Source: Dermabacteraceae bacterium TAE3-ERU5 (GTDB lineage Bacteria; Actinomycetota; Actinomycetes; Actinomycetales; Dermabacteraceae). Taken from it: a stretch of 64,000 bases of DNA. The DNA lies in assembly GCA_019218375.1 (NCBI GenBank), contig JAHUUK010000003.1, forward strand, positions 1 to 64,000, read 5' to 3'. Positions 17,325-27,138 of this stretch are shown piece after piece; position 1 is the first letter of the stretch; each line of letters opens with the position of its first letter. A model generated the notes under the pieces. The model made no database searches. It was not told the DNA's origin and saw only the letters and a program-made list of their open reading frames with translations. The position numbers were made by a program, and so were the translations under genes.

Positions 17325-17843
17325 TCACTTGAGCTCGGTACCGCGCGAGTGGCTCTTCTCTTCTTCTTCGTCCTCGGTGGGCAGGTGCACGTCGGTGACG
17401 TTCACGTTGACCTCGATGACCTCGAGGCCGGTGGTGCCCTCAACCTGCTCGATGATGTTGCGGCGGATAGCGTTGCCAACCTCGACGATGGAGGCGCCGT
17501 ACTCGACGACTACGGTCACGTCGATCGCGGTCTGGGTCTCGCCCTTTTCGACGCTGATGCCACCGGCAACGTTGGTCTGAGCGTTCGGGATGCGGTCGGT
17601 GACGGCGTTGAAGGCGCGGCGGGCGGCGTTACCCATGTCGTAAACGCCGGGAACCTCGCGGGCTGCCATGCCGGCAACCTTCGCTACAACGGCGTCATCG
17701 AGGGTGGTTACACCGCGGGAGGTCTGCAGCGGGCCGCGCAGGGTCTTCTCCTGGGCCTCTTCCTGCTGCTTGCGTGCTTCCTTCTCGGCGGCTTCGCGAG
17801 CGATTTCCTGCTGCTGACCGGTCTTGGGAATCGAGTTCGACAC
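17325..17843 (-). CDS. Asp23/Gls24 family protein (first gene of stress operon)
   Basis: 172 residues from a GTG at 17843 that has AAGGAG six bases upstream; the frame is open further up but without a ribosome site. The N-terminus is charged and helical (QEIAREAAEKEARKQQEEAQ), the Asp23 domain covers about 50-155 (GVTTLDDAVVAKVAGMAAREVPGVYDMG, then TAIDVTVVVEYGASIVEVGNAIRRNI and LEVIEVNVNVTDVHLP), and the tail is acidic. It is the most canonical Asp23 member here and probably the most abundant product, since a hairpin follows it. It heads an eight-gene minus-strand operon ending at 14035. Confidence 0.85.
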   Translation of the reverse strand: MSNSIPKTGQQQEIAREAAEKEARKQQEEAQEKTLRGPLQTSRGVTTLDDAVVAKVAGMAAREVPGVYDMGNAARRAFNAVTDRIPNAQTNVAGGISVEKGETQTAIDVTVVVEYGASIVEVGNAIRRNIIEQVEGTTGLEVIEVNVNVTDVHLPTEDEEEEKSHSRGTELK

Positions 17844-18624
17844 GTTTACTCCTTCTTGTCTGACTGCCCGGAAAGTCGGGCGGTACTTCACCGGCGCTTG
17901 GCCGGCTGTTCCATGCGGACACAAGTAAGACGTGGCGTGCTCGGGAATCCTCACGCAAAAGTTTGGTGAGCTGGGTCACTGCTTTTTTCGTATGGGTTTC
18001 AGGGGGCGCACGACCCCGCGCCGGTGTCTGTTTCTCATCCCTCCCCGCCACCGGCTTATCCATCGCCTCCTCCTGCTCATCTTCTTTCCCGTGCCGCTCC
18101 CTTCCCCCACCGTCTCTCTGCCGCGGTGACGTTTGGGTGCACTTTTGGCTGCCCCTTACGTTCAGGTGCACTTTGTGGTGGTTAAACCGCGTTTTCGTAG
18201 CGTTTAGTGCACCCAAACGTACGGTGTCTGGGTTACCTGCAGAAAGTGCACCCAAGCGTTACCCAGGTGCGATCGGGTGAGCTTCTGCCGAGTCTGCAGA
18301 TGATGCGGCCAGGGAAACCCCCGGGTAGGAAAAGCCCAGGAAGGAAAGGGCGAACCGACGGCACGGGGGTGTAGGTGTGGGGAGGGAACGGGTGACAAGA
18401 GGGTATGAACGTGGACGAGTGAACAGGGAGCAAGAAGGCGTGAGCGTGGAGCGAGCGCGCTGCGAGGGGCATGGGCGGGCGCGGTCGTGCGAGATTTGGC
18501 CGCGTTCACGCATGCGGCCGACTGTGGCACGTGGCGCCGTCGACCAAAAACCGGCTGTTTTAGCGGCGGAAACCGGAACGTCGGCACAAAAAAATCACCC
18601 CGCATAACGAGGTGATTTCTATTG
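17844..18624. other. Upstream region of Asp23 operon with composite repeat
   Basis: About 780 bp. The part next to 17843 should hold the operon promoter, which I cannot point to. A pyrimidine tract (18040-18120) leads into composite repeat copy 5. From 18265 to 18624 I see no gene or clear motif. Confidence 0.6.
18128..18264 (+). repeat. Composite GTGCAC repeat, copy 5 (forward)
   Basis: Two direct motifs (18129, 18158), core GGTTAAACCGCGTTTTCGTA and two inverted motifs (about 18207, 18244). With its left flank (from 18103) it is almost identical to the reverse complement of copy 6 over some 110 nt. Confidence 0.92.
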
Positions 18625-18697
18625 TGGAGCCTAGGAGATTCGAACTCCTGACATCCGCCTTGCAAAGGCGGCGCTCTACCAACTGAGCTAAGGCCCC
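18625..18697 (-). tRNA. tRNA-Ala(UGC)
   Basis: 73 nt on the minus strand. The acceptor stem GGGGCCT pairs with AGGCTCC, the D-arm and T-arm (GTTCGAATC) are normal, and the anticodon loop reads TTTGCAA (anticodon TGC). CCA is not encoded. Confidence 0.97.
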
Positions 18698-18726
18698 TAA
18701 CGGCTGCTGCCCTACCGGGCAACTAC

Positions 18727-18861
18727 CTAGTTATTGAACGGAAGGTTTTCGGCCTCGGCCCATAGGTCAGACTCAAGATTCTTCTTCTCGGCCTGCCTCC
18801 AAGCGGCTACGCCGCCAACAACCAGGGTGAGAATTCCGAAGATCTTCGCTATGCGCTTCAT
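18727..18861 (-). CDS. DLW-39-type mini-protein between two tRNAs
   Basis: 44 residues, ATG at 18861 with GGAGGA upstream. It starts MKRIAKIFGILTLVVGGVAAW (one membrane-like segment) and contains the signature SDLWAEAENLP near the end. DLW-39 family proteins are tiny conserved actinobacterial proteins found near gyrA and tRNA-Ile/tRNA-Ala; the function is unknown. The position between these two tRNAs supports the call. Confidence 0.85.
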   Translation of the reverse strand: MKRIAKIFGILTLVVGGVAAWRQAEKKNLESDLWAEAENLPFNN

Positions 18862-18880
18862 GCGTTCCTCCGATCAATGG

Positions 18881-18954
18881 TGGGCCTAACTGGACTTGAA
18901 CCAGTGACCTCTGTCTTATCAGGACAGCGCTCTAACCGACTGAGCTATAGGCCC
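18881..18954 (-). tRNA. tRNA-Ile(GAU)
   Basis: 74 nt on the minus strand. The acceptor stem GGGCCTA pairs with TAGGCCC, the anticodon loop reads CTGATAA (anticodon GAT), and the T-loop is GTTCAAGTC. The bases at 18878-18880 encode CCA. Confidence 0.97.
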
Positions 18955-19182
18955 ATCAACCGTTTCGCAACGATCTACCGACGAGCCGTAACCCGTCGAC
19001 GATTAACTCTAACCGACCTAGGGCCGTGAGTCCAACTCGTCACGGGGCCTGTTTTGGAGGTCACACCTAAGAGGGCGCGTTAGGCGTTCTGACCCGGGGT
19101 TATGTCGGCGCGCGCTGCTTTTGCGCTTGCAGTGCCGGGTTCCCCTAGCCCCGGTTCTCCGCGCCGTAGTTGGCCCACCGGA

Positions 19183-19319
19183 TAACACCTGGGTGCACTT
19201 TCTGCTGGTACCCCCGACGCCGTTACGTTTGGGTGCGCTAAACGCTACGAAAACGCGGTTTAACCCCCACAAAGTGCACCTGAACGTAAGGGGCAGCCAA
19301 AAGTGCACCCAAACGTCAC
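19183..19319 (-). repeat. Composite GTGCAC repeat, copy 6 (reverse)
   Basis: Near-exact inverted copy of copy 5. Together they flank the tRNA-Ala, DLW-39 and tRNA-Ile genes with arms of at least 110 nt extending to 19345. Confidence 0.92.
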
Positions 19320-19342
19320 CGCGGCAGAGAGACGGCGGGGGG

Positions 19343-19399
19343 AAGGGAGAGGGGGACGGTGAAGGGAGAGGGGGACGGTGAAGGGAGAGGGGGACGGTG
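19343..19399. repeat. Three exact copies of a 19-bp unit
   Basis: The unit AAGGGAGAGGGGGACGGTG occurs three times head to tail, then decays into similar purine-rich sequence to about 19445. Confidence 0.95.
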
Positions 19400-19530
19400 A
19401 AAGAAGAGGGGTGGAGGGAGAGGGGTGGGAGGAAGAGAGGGACAAAAGGAATAGAGCGGACGGAGAGAGACGAGAAGACCCCGGGAGGAAGAGGCAGCAC
19501 GCGGGACAGGCATCACGTGCTGAAAAAGAG

Positions 19531-19559
19531 AAGGGCCGGGAAATCATTTCCCGGCCCTT
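19531..19559 (-). terminator. Terminator of the gyrB-gyrA-DUF3566 operon
   Basis: A perfect 14-bp inverted repeat with a 1-nt centre. On the minus strand it is followed by CTCTTTTTC, 54 bp after the DUF3566 stop. Confidence 0.85.
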
Positions 19560-19613
19560 GACTTAGCTTGCAGCGACGCCCTTATCCAGCCCGCCGCCCG
19601 CGGTTGCTCTTAC

Positions 19614-20177
19614 CTACTCGTCCGTGAACGTGACTCGCAGGCCGCCGATGAGCGACGCGATCAGGTTGTAGACGAACGATGCCAGCGTGCACAGCGCGGT
19701 CACGATGACGGTGTTCATCACGGCCAGCAGAATCGAGAAGCTCATGATCTTGCCGAGCTGGAAGTATTCGAGGATCGGCACCGGCTTGCCGCCGTTCATT
19801 TCCATGCCGACCTTCTGCACGCGATCCCACAGGCCGATCGCGTCCACCATCGTCCACAGCAGCACGGTGGCGAAAACGGTGGCCACACCAAGCGCCACGG
19901 CGCACAGGAAGGACAGCTTCATGACCGACCACGGATCGAAACGCGAAAGGGTCAGGTGAACCTGGCGCACCGGGGCGTCGCCGGGGCGCTCCTCCTGCTG
20001 CGGCAGGCTGGCCTGCGCCGCCTTCAGGCCGGCGTTTACCTTGGCCTGCGCGGCGCGTACGCCCTGGCTGGCGCGCTGCTTGAAGCCGCCCTCGGGCTGG
20101 GCCGCGCGCGTGGTGCGGCTGCCGCCCCTGCCTTCAACTTTCACGGCGGGCATTTTCTGAGTCTTGTCGTCAGCCAC
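19614..20177 (-). CDS. DUF3566 transmembrane protein
   Basis: 187 residues: a basic disordered N-terminus (about 1-75), then VHLTLSRFDPWSVMKLSFLCAVAL opening the DUF3566 domain with two membrane spans (about 88-112 and 145-175). DUF3566 proteins are actinobacteria-specific neighbours of gyrA; the function is unknown. It begins 2 nt after gyrA and ends before the operon terminator, so it is co-transcribed with gyrase. Confidence 0.88.
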   Translation of the reverse strand: MADDKTQKMPAVKVEGRGGSRTTRAAQPEGGFKQRASQGVRAAQAKVNAGLKAAQASLPQQEERPGDAPVRQVHLTLSRFDPWSVMKLSFLCAVALGVATVFATVLLWTMVDAIGLWDRVQKVGMEMNGGKPVPILEYFQLGKIMSFSILLAVMNTVIVTALCTLASFVYNLIASLIGGLRVTFTDE

Positions 20178-20179
20178 GT

Positions 20180-22834
20180 TTACTCCTCGGTTTCGCCATC
20201 GGACTGGGGCGTGCCGACAGCCCCGCTGGCGTTAAGAATACTCTCCTCAGCAGATACCGCGCCCGGTTCCGTAGCGGTAGCCGCCGCGTCACCGTCGGCC
20301 TCGCCAGCCGCTGCCTCCGCTTCGGTTTCTTCCTCGGTTTCCGAGTTCTTCGCTACCGCGATGATGCGGTCGCCACCGTCGGGCTTGGCGAACACGACGC
20401 CCATGGTGTCGCGGCCCTTCGCGGGCACACCCGCAGCGAGCGAGCGCACCACCTTGCCGCGCTCCATCACTACCAGCACCTCGTCGCCGTCCTCCACGAT
20501 CAGCGCACCGACCAGGTGGCCACGGCCGTCGGGCAGCTTCGCTACCTTGATACCCAGGCCACCACGGCCCTGCACGCGGTATTCCTCGATCGGGGAGCGC
20601 TTCGCGAAACCGCTATCGGTCACGGTGAATACGTAGGTGCCTTCGCGCACCACGTCCATCGCCAGCAGCTGATCGTCCTCGCGGAACTTCATGCCGGTAA
20701 CGCCGCTGGTGGCGCGGCCCATCGGCCGCAGCACGTCATCACTGGCGGGCATGCGTACCGACTGACCGTTGCGGGAGACCAGCAGCAGCTGGTCGTCGGC
20801 GCTTACGGCGCGGGCAGCCACCAGTTCGTCGCGGGCCGACACCCCGTCTTCACCTTCGACCTCGCGCAGGTTGATGGCGATTACGCCGCCGCTGCGGTTG
20901 GAATCGAACGCGTTGAGGGCGGTCTTTTTGACCAGGCCGCGACGGGTCGCCAACACCAGGTAGTCGGCGTCATCGTAAGACTTGAGCGCCATCACCTGGG
21001 CGATGTGTTCGTCGGGCTGGAACGCCAGCAGGTTAGCCACATGCTGGCCCTTCGCGTCGCGGGGCGCTTCGGGCAGTTCGTACGCCTTGGCACGGTAAAC
21101 CCGGCCCAGGTTGGTGAAGAACAGCAGCCAGTGGTGGGTGGTGGTGGTGAAGAAGTGTTCCACCACGTCGTCTCCGCGCAACGCCGCGCCGCGCACGCCC
21201 TTACCGCCGCGCTTTTGCGCCCGGTACTGGTCGGTGCGGGTGCGCTTGGCGTAGCCACCGCGCGTGATGGTGACGACCACGTCCTCTTCGGGGATGAGGT
21301 CTTCCATCGACATATCGCCGTCGAAAGGCACGATCTCGGTGCGGCGATCATCGCCGTACTTATCGACGATCTCGGCCAGTTCCTCGGAAACGATCTCGCG
21401 CTGGCGCTCCGGCGAAGCCAGGATGCCCTCGTATTCGCGAATCATCGCGGCCAGACGATCGTGTTCCTCGATGATCTTCTGGCGCTCCAGCGCGGCCAGG
21501 CGGCGCAGCTGCATCGCCAGGATCGCGTTGGCCTGGATTTCGTCAATATCCAGCAGCTCCATCAGGCCGACGCGGGCGTCGTCCGCGTTCGGGGAGCGAC
21601 GAATCAGCGCGATCACTTCGTCGAGCGCGTCCAGCGCCTTCAGGTAGCCACGGTAGACGTGAATCTGCTCCTCGGCCTTGCGCAGGCGGAAGCGGGTGCG
21701 GCGCACGATCACGTCGATCTGGTGCTTGGTCCATTCGCGCACGAACGTATCAATGCTGATGGTGCGCGGCACGCCATTAACCAGGGTCAGCATGTTGGCG
21801 GAGAAGTTCTCCTGCAGCTGGGTGTGCTTGAACAGGTTGTTCAGCACCACCTTCGCCACGGCGTCACGCTTGAGCACCAGCACCAGGCGCTGGCCGGTAC
21901 GACCGGAGGTTTCGTCGCGGATGTCGGCGATGCCCTGGATCTTGCCGAGCTTCACCATCTCCGCGATCTTGCGGGCCAGGTTGTCGGGGTTCACCTGGTA
22001 GGGCAGCTCGGTGACAACCAGGCACATGCGGCCCTGGATTTCCTCGGTGCTGACCACGGCGCGCTGCGTGATGGAGCCGCGACCGGTGCGGTAGGCGTCC
22101 TCGATGCCGCGTCGGCCCAGGATGGTCGCGCCGGTCGGGAAGTCGGGGCCCTTAATGCGGGCCAGGCACTGCTCCAGCAGTTCTTCCTTCGTGGCTTCGG
22201 AGTTCTTCAGCAGCCACTGCACCGCGTCAGCCACCTCGCGCAGGTTGTGCGGCGGAATGTTGGTGGCCATGCCGACGGCGATGCCGGAGGAGCCGTTTAC
22301 CAGCAGGTTCGGGAAACGCGCGGGGAGGACGGCGGGTTCTTCGATGGTGCCGTCGTAGTTATCGACCATATCGACGGTTTCCTGGTCGATATCGCGCACC
22401 AGTTCCATCGCGAGCGGTGCCATCTTGCACTCGGTGTAACGGGGGGCTGCCGCGCCGTCGTCACCGGCACTACCGAAGTTGCCCTGGCCGAGGATCAGCG
22501 GGTAGCGCATCGCCCACGGCTGTACCAGGCGCACCATGGCGTCGTAGATCGCGCTGTCGCCGTGCGGGTGGAAGTTACCCATCACGTCGCCGACCACCTT
22601 GGCGCACTTCGAGAAGGAACGGTCGGGGCGGTAGCCGCCGTCGTACATGGCGTAGACGATGCGGCGGTGCACCGGCTTGAGTCCGTCGCGCACGTCGGGC
22701 AGCGCACGGCCCACGATCACGCTCATCGCGTAGTCGAGGTAGGAGCGCTGCATCTCCTGGTTGAGGTCTACCTGCTCAATGTGGTCGCCGGGCTTTACCG
22801 CGTCGACTACCGTTTCCGGGGTCTCTTCACTCAT
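20180..22834 (-). CDS. gyrA: DNA gyrase subunit A
   Basis: 884 residues. The breakage-reunion domain carries the active-site tyrosine (Y133 in PRYTE) and the quinolone-resistance region [10 protein letters not shown] (residues 89-98) with Ser94 and Asp98, the residues associated with drug sensitivity. The C-terminal beta-pinwheel has the GyrA-box-like QRRGGKGV version [10 protein letters not shown]. The last ~50 residues are a very acidic Ala/Glu/Asp tail (about 835-884), longer than usual. It follows gyrB after 143 bp that hold weak GC hairpins but no gene. It introduces negative supercoils with GyrB. Confidence 0.98.
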   Translation of the reverse strand: MSEETPETVVDAVKPGDHIEQVDLNQEMQRSYLDYAMSVIVGRALPDVRDGLKPVHRRIVYAMYDGGYRPDRSFSKCAKVVGDVMGNFHPHGDSAIYDAMVRLVQPWAMRYPLILGQGNFGSAGDDGAAAPRYTECKMAPLAMELVRDIDQETVDMVDNYDGTIEEPAVLPARFPNLLVNGSSGIAVGMATNIPPHNLREVADAVQWLLKNSEATKEELLEQCLARIKGPDFPTGATILGRRGIEDAYRTGRGSITQRAVVSTEEIQGRMCLVVTELPYQVNPDNLARKIAEMVKLGKIQGIADIRDETSGRTGQRLVLVLKRDAVAKVVLNNLFKHTQLQENFSANMLTLVNGVPRTISIDTFVREWTKHQIDVIVRRTRFRLRKAEEQIHVYRGYLKALDALDEVIALIRRSPNADDARVGLMELLDIDEIQANAILAMQLRRLAALERQKIIEEHDRLAAMIREYEGILASPERQREIVSEELAEIVDKYGDDRRTEIVPFDGDMSMEDLIPEEDVVVTITRGGYAKRTRTDQYRAQKRGGKGVRGAALRGDDVVEHFFTTTTHHWLLFFTNLGRVYRAKAYELPEAPRDAKGQHVANLLAFQPDEHIAQVMALKSYDDADYLVLATRRGLVKKTALNAFDSNRSGGVIAINLREVEGEDGVSARDELVAARAVSADDQLLLVSRNGQSVRMPASDDVLRPMGRATSGVTGMKFREDDQLLAMDVVREGTYVFTVTDSGFAKRSPIEEYRVQGRGGLGIKVAKLPDGRGHLVGALIVEDGDEVLVVMERGKVVRSLAAGVPAKGRDTMGVVFAKPDGGDRIIAVAKNSETEEETEAEAAAGEADGDAAATATEPGAVSAEESILNASGAVGTPQSDGETEE

Positions 22835-22977
22835 CGTCTGCTTCTTCTTTCCCCGCCCCAGGGGCGGGTTCTACCGGGAGCTGCTGGCCCTGTATCTGCT
22901 GACTTCTGTCTGGTGGGGCGCGCCGTTTTCTTTGCCGATTCTTGGCCGACGCGCCCGCTTTAGGTTTTCGCTGTGGC

Positions 22978-25047
22978 TTAGATGTCCAGGAAGCGGACGT
23001 CTTTCGCGTTTTCCTGAATGAACGTGCGGCGCGCCTCGACGTCGTCACCCATCAGCACGGAGAAGATCGTGTCGGCGTCGGCGGCCTCCGCGATGGTCAC
23101 CTGCTTGAGGGTGCGCACATCCCGGTCCATGGTGGTGGTCTGAAGCTCGCGCCAGTCCATCTCGCCAAGGCCCTTGTAACGCTGGATGCCGTTGTCCTTC
23201 GGGATGCGCTTGCCCGCCGCGCGACCCTCGGCCAGGCGGGTGTCGCGTTCCTCGTCGGAATAGACGTATTCGTGCGGGGCGTTCGACCACTTCAGGCGGT
23301 ACAGCGGCGGCATTGCGATGAACACGTGTCCCAGTTCAATCAGCGGGCGCATGTAGCGGAACAGCAGCGTCAGCAGCAGGGTGCAGATGTGCTGGCCATC
23401 CACGTCGGCGTCGGCCATCAAAATGATCTTGTGATAGCGCAGCTTGGTGGCTTCGAAATCTTCGCCGATGCCGGTGCCGAACGCCGTAATCAGGGAGCGC
23501 ACTTCCTGGTTATCGAGCGCACGATCCAGGCGCGCCTTTTCCACGTTCAGAATCTTGCCGCGGATCGGCAGGATCGCCTGGGTACGGGGGTCGCGCCCCT
23601 GCACTGCCGAACCGCCTGCCGAGTCGCCCTCCACGATGAAGATTTCGCTTTCGGCGGGGTTGCGGGACTGGCAGTCCTTCAGCTTGCCGGGCATGCCGCC
23701 CGATTCGAGCGGGGACTTACGGCGGGTGGCGTCGCGAGCCTTGCGGGCCGCCTCGCGCGCAGCCGCCGCCGACTGCGCCTTGCGGATGATGTCGCGCGCC
23801 TCGTTCGGGTGGGACTCAAACCAGTCGGTCAGCTGGTCGGTCATGACCTTCTGCACGAACGTGCGGGCAATGGTGTTGCCCAGCTTCGTCTTGGTCTGGC
23901 CCTCGAACTGCGGTTCGCCCAGCTTCACGGAGACGACGGCGGTTAGGCCCTCACGGATGTCGTCACCCGTCAGGTTGCTGTCCTTTTCCTTCATGATGCC
24001 CTGGGCGCGGGCGTAGCGGTTCACGATGCCGGTCAGGGCGGCGCGGAAGCCCTCTTCGTGGGTGCCGCCCTCGTGGGTGTTGATCGTGTTCGCGTAGGTG
24101 TGCACCGACTCGGAATAGGCGGTGGTCCACTGCATCGCGATCTCGACGCTGATCATCGCCTCGGTGTCTTCGGCCTCGAAGTCGATGATGTCGGGGTTTA
24201 CCAGGTCGGAACGCTTTTGCCGGTTGATGTAGGCGACAAAGTCCTTGAGGCCGTTCTCGTAGACGTAGGTGACCTCTTTCGGCCCGGCCGGCTTCTTTTC
24301 GTCGGCACCGTCCACGTCGAGCGGCTCGTCGGCGTCGGTTTCCTCGGCTTCCACCGGGCGCTCGTCGCGCAGCGTGATCTTGAGGCCCTTGTTCAGGAAC
24401 GCCATCTGCTGGAAACGCTTACGCAGCGTCTCGAAGTCGTAGACGGTCGTCTCGAAGATTTCCGGATCGGCCCAGAACGTGACGGTGGTGCCGGTGCGGT
24501 CAGTCGCCTCCCCCTTCGCAAGCGGCGCTTCCGGAACGCCGCGCAGGTAGGACTGCCGCCACACGTAACCGTCGCGGTGAATCTCTACCGACAAGCGGGT
24601 GGAGAGCGCGTTCACCACGGAGGAGCCGACGCCGTGCAGACCGCCCGATACGGCGTAGCCGCCGCCACCGAACTTGCCGCCCGCGTGCAGCACGGTCAGT
24701 ACCAGTTCGACGGCGGGCTTGTTCTCGGTCGGGTGCATATCGACGGGGATACCGCGACCGTCGTCCGAGACGCGCACGGCGCCATCTTCCAGGATCGTTA
24801 CCTTGATGTCGCTCGCGTAACCGGCCAGCGCTTCGTCCACGGAGTTATCCACGATCTCGTAGACCAGGTGGTGCAGACCGCGTTCACCGGTGGAACCGAT
24901 GTACATACCGGGGCGTTTGCGTACAGCTTCGAGCCCCTCCAGGACGGTGATGTCGGATGCGTCGTAATGCTGCTGATTCAACGCTTCGTGGTCGTTACTT
25001 GAGGGTGCCGCGCTATCGCTCACGAAGTGGTCCGTTCCTTGGCTCAT
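22978..25047 (-). CDS. gyrB: DNA gyrase subunit B
   Basis: 689 residues from the ATG at 25047 (MSQGTDHFV). The open frame extends to 25116 but that part looks untranslated. GHKL ATPase motifs: [15 protein letters not shown] (about 37-51), [17 protein letters not shown] and [21 protein letters not shown]. An acidic insertion ([18 protein letters not shown], about 235-252) is absent from most GyrBs. It is separate from recF-dciA by about 250 bp (25048-25296), where its promoter must lie; that gap also has a CCCTAGAAACGAGGG repeat and a doubled CCTGTACGG. Confidence 0.98.
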   Translation of the reverse strand: MSQGTDHFVSDSAAPSSNDHEALNQQHYDASDITVLEGLEAVRKRPGMYIGSTGERGLHHLVYEIVDNSVDEALAGYASDIKVTILEDGAVRVSDDGRGIPVDMHPTENKPAVELVLTVLHAGGKFGGGGYAVSGGLHGVGSSVVNALSTRLSVEIHRDGYVWRQSYLRGVPEAPLAKGEATDRTGTTVTFWADPEIFETTVYDFETLRKRFQQMAFLNKGLKITLRDERPVEAEETDADEPLDVDGADEKKPAGPKEVTYVYENGLKDFVAYINRQKRSDLVNPDIIDFEAEDTEAMISVEIAMQWTTAYSESVHTYANTINTHEGGTHEEGFRAALTGIVNRYARAQGIMKEKDSNLTGDDIREGLTAVVSVKLGEPQFEGQTKTKLGNTIARTFVQKVMTDQLTDWFESHPNEARDIIRKAQSAAAAREAARKARDATRRKSPLESGGMPGKLKDCQSRNPAESEIFIVEGDSAGGSAVQGRDPRTQAILPIRGKILNVEKARLDRALDNQEVRSLITAFGTGIGEDFEATKLRYHKIILMADADVDGQHICTLLLTLLFRYMRPLIELGHVFIAMPPLYRLKWSNAPHEYVYSDEERDTRLAEGRAAGKRIPKDNGIQRYKGLGEMDWRELQTTTMDRDVRTLKQVTIAEAADADTIFSVLMGDDVEARRTFIQENAKDVRFLDI

Positions 25048-25296
25048 ACAGTCTCTGCCGTCGGCCGGAAAAACTTGCCCGGCCGCCAGCACGGGCGCGG
25101 TGCGCCCATAGAGCACTATTCTACCGCACGCATTCCCTAGAAACGAGGGCGAAGATCACCCTAGACCCTGCCTGTACGGCCCTGTACGGCCCGTGCAGCG
25201 AACAAAACCTCCCCTCGATGTGGCTTGCTATACCAACGGGGGCCAAAAACGATCACAGCGGCCCTCTAGCGAATCGGCGCGGGTGGCTCTATTTAA

Positions 25297-25860
25297 CTAC
25301 CCGTAGGTATCGCGCGGCCCGCGCCATTTCACGGTGCGCTTGCCCTTTGTCCAGGAAACGGTGGCCGGTCCCTTCACCTCCACCTTGGTGACCAGGTTCC
25401 GGCCCACCTCCTCGTGAATCCGGCCGATAAGCACCGGTGTCAGGTAGCGCATCTGTGCGGCCCAGGCCGACGAATCGGCCCTCACGATCAGCACCCCCTG
25501 GTCGAATGAGAGCGGCGTGCAGTGCTCCGCCACCGCCTCGCCGACGATGCTTTCCCAGTCGGCCATGACGCGGCCCATCGCGATGCCGTCGCTCCAGCCC
25601 AGATCGCCCATCACGCGCGCGAGCACCTTTTCTATGCCCTGCGGGTCGCGCGGATCGGGGTGCGCGCCCGAATAACCGGGGGCGCTGGTGGAGCGGTCAC
25701 GCACGTCGCGGCGGCCCCGGAAACGGTTGGTCGGGGCGAGCCCCATTTCGCGGGCTCGCGCACGGGCCTGATTCAGCGCGCGGCGGGAATATTCGGAGGG
25801 ACTGGGGACGTAGGTTTCTTCCTCTGCCTCCGGCTGCGCGGACGAAGATTCCTCGTTCAC
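25297..25860 (-). CDS. dciA: DciA (DUF721) replicative helicase loader/operator
   Basis: 187 residues. The N-terminus is disordered (about 1-75); the DUF721 KH-like domain (about 78-165) includes VMADWESIVGEAVAEHCTPLSF and GVLIVRADSSAWAAQMRYL. DciA is the ancestral bacterial helicase operator found in place of DnaC/DnaI, acting on DnaB at the origin. The ATG overlaps the recF stop by 4 nt (ATGA), giving the conserved dnaN-recF-dciA block. Confidence 0.9.
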   Translation of the reverse strand: MNEESSSAQPEAEEETYVPSPSEYSRRALNQARARAREMGLAPTNRFRGRRDVRDRSTSAPGYSGAHPDPRDPQGIEKVLARVMGDLGWSDGIAMGRVMADWESIVGEAVAEHCTPLSFDQGVLIVRADSSAWAAQMRYLTPVLIGRIHEEVGRNLVTKVEVKGPATVSWTKGKRTVKWRGPRDTYG

Positions 25861-27125
25861 CAGCTCTTTTCCTCCCTTTCGGGGCGGGGGGTGGCGCTGC
25901 CCTTGGTCACGTCAATGATCTTGTGGGACAGCTGGGCCAGGCTTTCGGGAATGTCGCTATCGTTCGCGGTAGTGATCAGCACCTGATTCGCGTCGGCAAT
26001 GATCCGGCCGAGCCTTTCGCGGCGCTGCACGTCTAGCTCCGAAAAAACGTCGTCCAGTATCAGGATCGGTTCCCCGCCGCCGAGGTCCCCTTCCTCAAGC
26101 CGCAACAGATCGAATGCCCCGAGGCGCAGGGCGAGCGCCAGCGACCAGGATTCGCCGTGGGAGGCGTACCCCTTGGCCGGGAATCCCGACAGTTCGATAG
26201 TGAGATCATCGCGGTGTGGGCCGACCAAGCACTGGCCGCGTTCGATCTCTTCCTGCCTGCGGGCGGTCAGCTCGGCATGGATCGCCCTGGCAAGTTCCCG
26301 CGTGGCCGGCAGCGGCTTATCGCGGTAGACCTCTTCGATACCGGGGGCCGTGTAGCGGATCGTGGCCGGGGAATCCGTGGGTTCTTCGCGCTGATCCGGG
26401 GAGAGCGCCAGCGCGGCGTCGGCCCCGGCATCGCTGGAAACCCGCAGGTAGGCGTAGCGAAAATGGGGGCGCAGCCGATCCACCAGGTGCAGGCGGGCCC
26501 GCAGCAGTTCCGCCCCCTTGAGGGCGAGCTGCATGTCCCACACATCGAGCGTCGCGTAGGCGCTTTCTTCCGGGTCCAGACCGGCGATGCTTTTCGCGCC
26601 CTTGCCCCGGCTCATGCCGCGCAGCTGTTTTAGCAGGTTAGCGCGCTGTTTCAGCACTCGGTCGTAGTCGGCCTTAACTCCCGCGTAGCGGGGAGCGATC
26701 GTGAAAAGCAGTTCGTCCAGGAAGCGGCGGCGCGATTCCGGATCGCCCTTCACCAGACTGAGGTCCTCCGGGGCGAAAAGCACCGCGCGCACGTAACCGA
26801 GCACGTCCCGCACGCGGGGCTGGGGAGCGCCCTGAATCTTGGCCCGGTTAGATTTTCCGGGCGCGATCTGCACGTCTATTTCGACCCGGCGTTCGCTGCG
26901 CTGCACCGCGGCACGGATCAGCGCGTAGTCGTCTCCGCGATGCACCAGCGCGCCGTCGTGCGCCACCCTGTGGCTAGACAGGGTGGCCAGGTACCAGACC
27001 GCCTCCACAATGTTGGTTTTCCCCTGCCCGTTCGGGCCGACGAAAACCGTTACGCCCGGCTCGAAAGCGAGCTGCAGGGTTTTGTAGGAGCGGTACTGTC
27101 CCAGGCTGAGTGCGAGCAGGTGCAT
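25857..27125 (-). CDS. recF: DNA replication/repair ATPase RecF
   Basis: 422 residues. Walker A GPNGQGKTN (30-38), the ABC-type signature in the C-terminal half (YASHGESWSLALALRLGA) and Walker B EPILILDDVFSELD are all present. RecF loads RecA at gapped DNA with RecO and RecR. It starts 13 nt after dnaN and overlaps dciA, so the three form one operon. Confidence 0.97.
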   Translation of the reverse strand: MHLLALSLGQYRSYKTLQLAFEPGVTVFVGPNGQGKTNIVEAVWYLATLSSHRVAHDGALVHRGDDYALIRAAVQRSERRVEIDVQIAPGKSNRAKIQGAPQPRVRDVLGYVRAVLFAPEDLSLVKGDPESRRRFLDELLFTIAPRYAGVKADYDRVLKQRANLLKQLRGMSRGKGAKSIAGLDPEESAYATLDVWDMQLALKGAELLRARLHLVDRLRPHFRYAYLRVSSDAGADAALALSPDQREEPTDSPATIRYTAPGIEEVYRDKPLPATRELARAIHAELTARRQEEIERGQCLVGPHRDDLTIELSGFPAKGYASHGESWSLALALRLGAFDLLRLEEGDLGGGEPILILDDVFSELDVQRRERLGRIIADANQVLITTANDSDIPESLAQLSHKIIDVTKGSATPRPEREEKSW

Positions 27126-27138
27126 CGCGGCGCGCCGT

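Larger units (their letters stand above)
18955..19613. other. Spacer between tRNA-Ile and the gyrase operon end
   Basis: About 660 bp with composite repeat copy 6 (19183-19319), a purine-rich tract holding a 19-bp tandem repeat (19343-19399) and the terminator of the gyr operon (19531-19559). No credible gene. Confidence 0.7.

Noticed and set aside
9531-19500. Recurring small proteins with MHPNV, KCTQTS or WVHF
   Set aside because: These peptides are translations of the GTGCAC repeat DNA in different frames; none has a ribosome site.
20516-22963. An 815-codon plus-strand open frame opposite gyrA
   Set aside because: Antisense shadow of gyrA; composition and absence of motifs show it is not coding.
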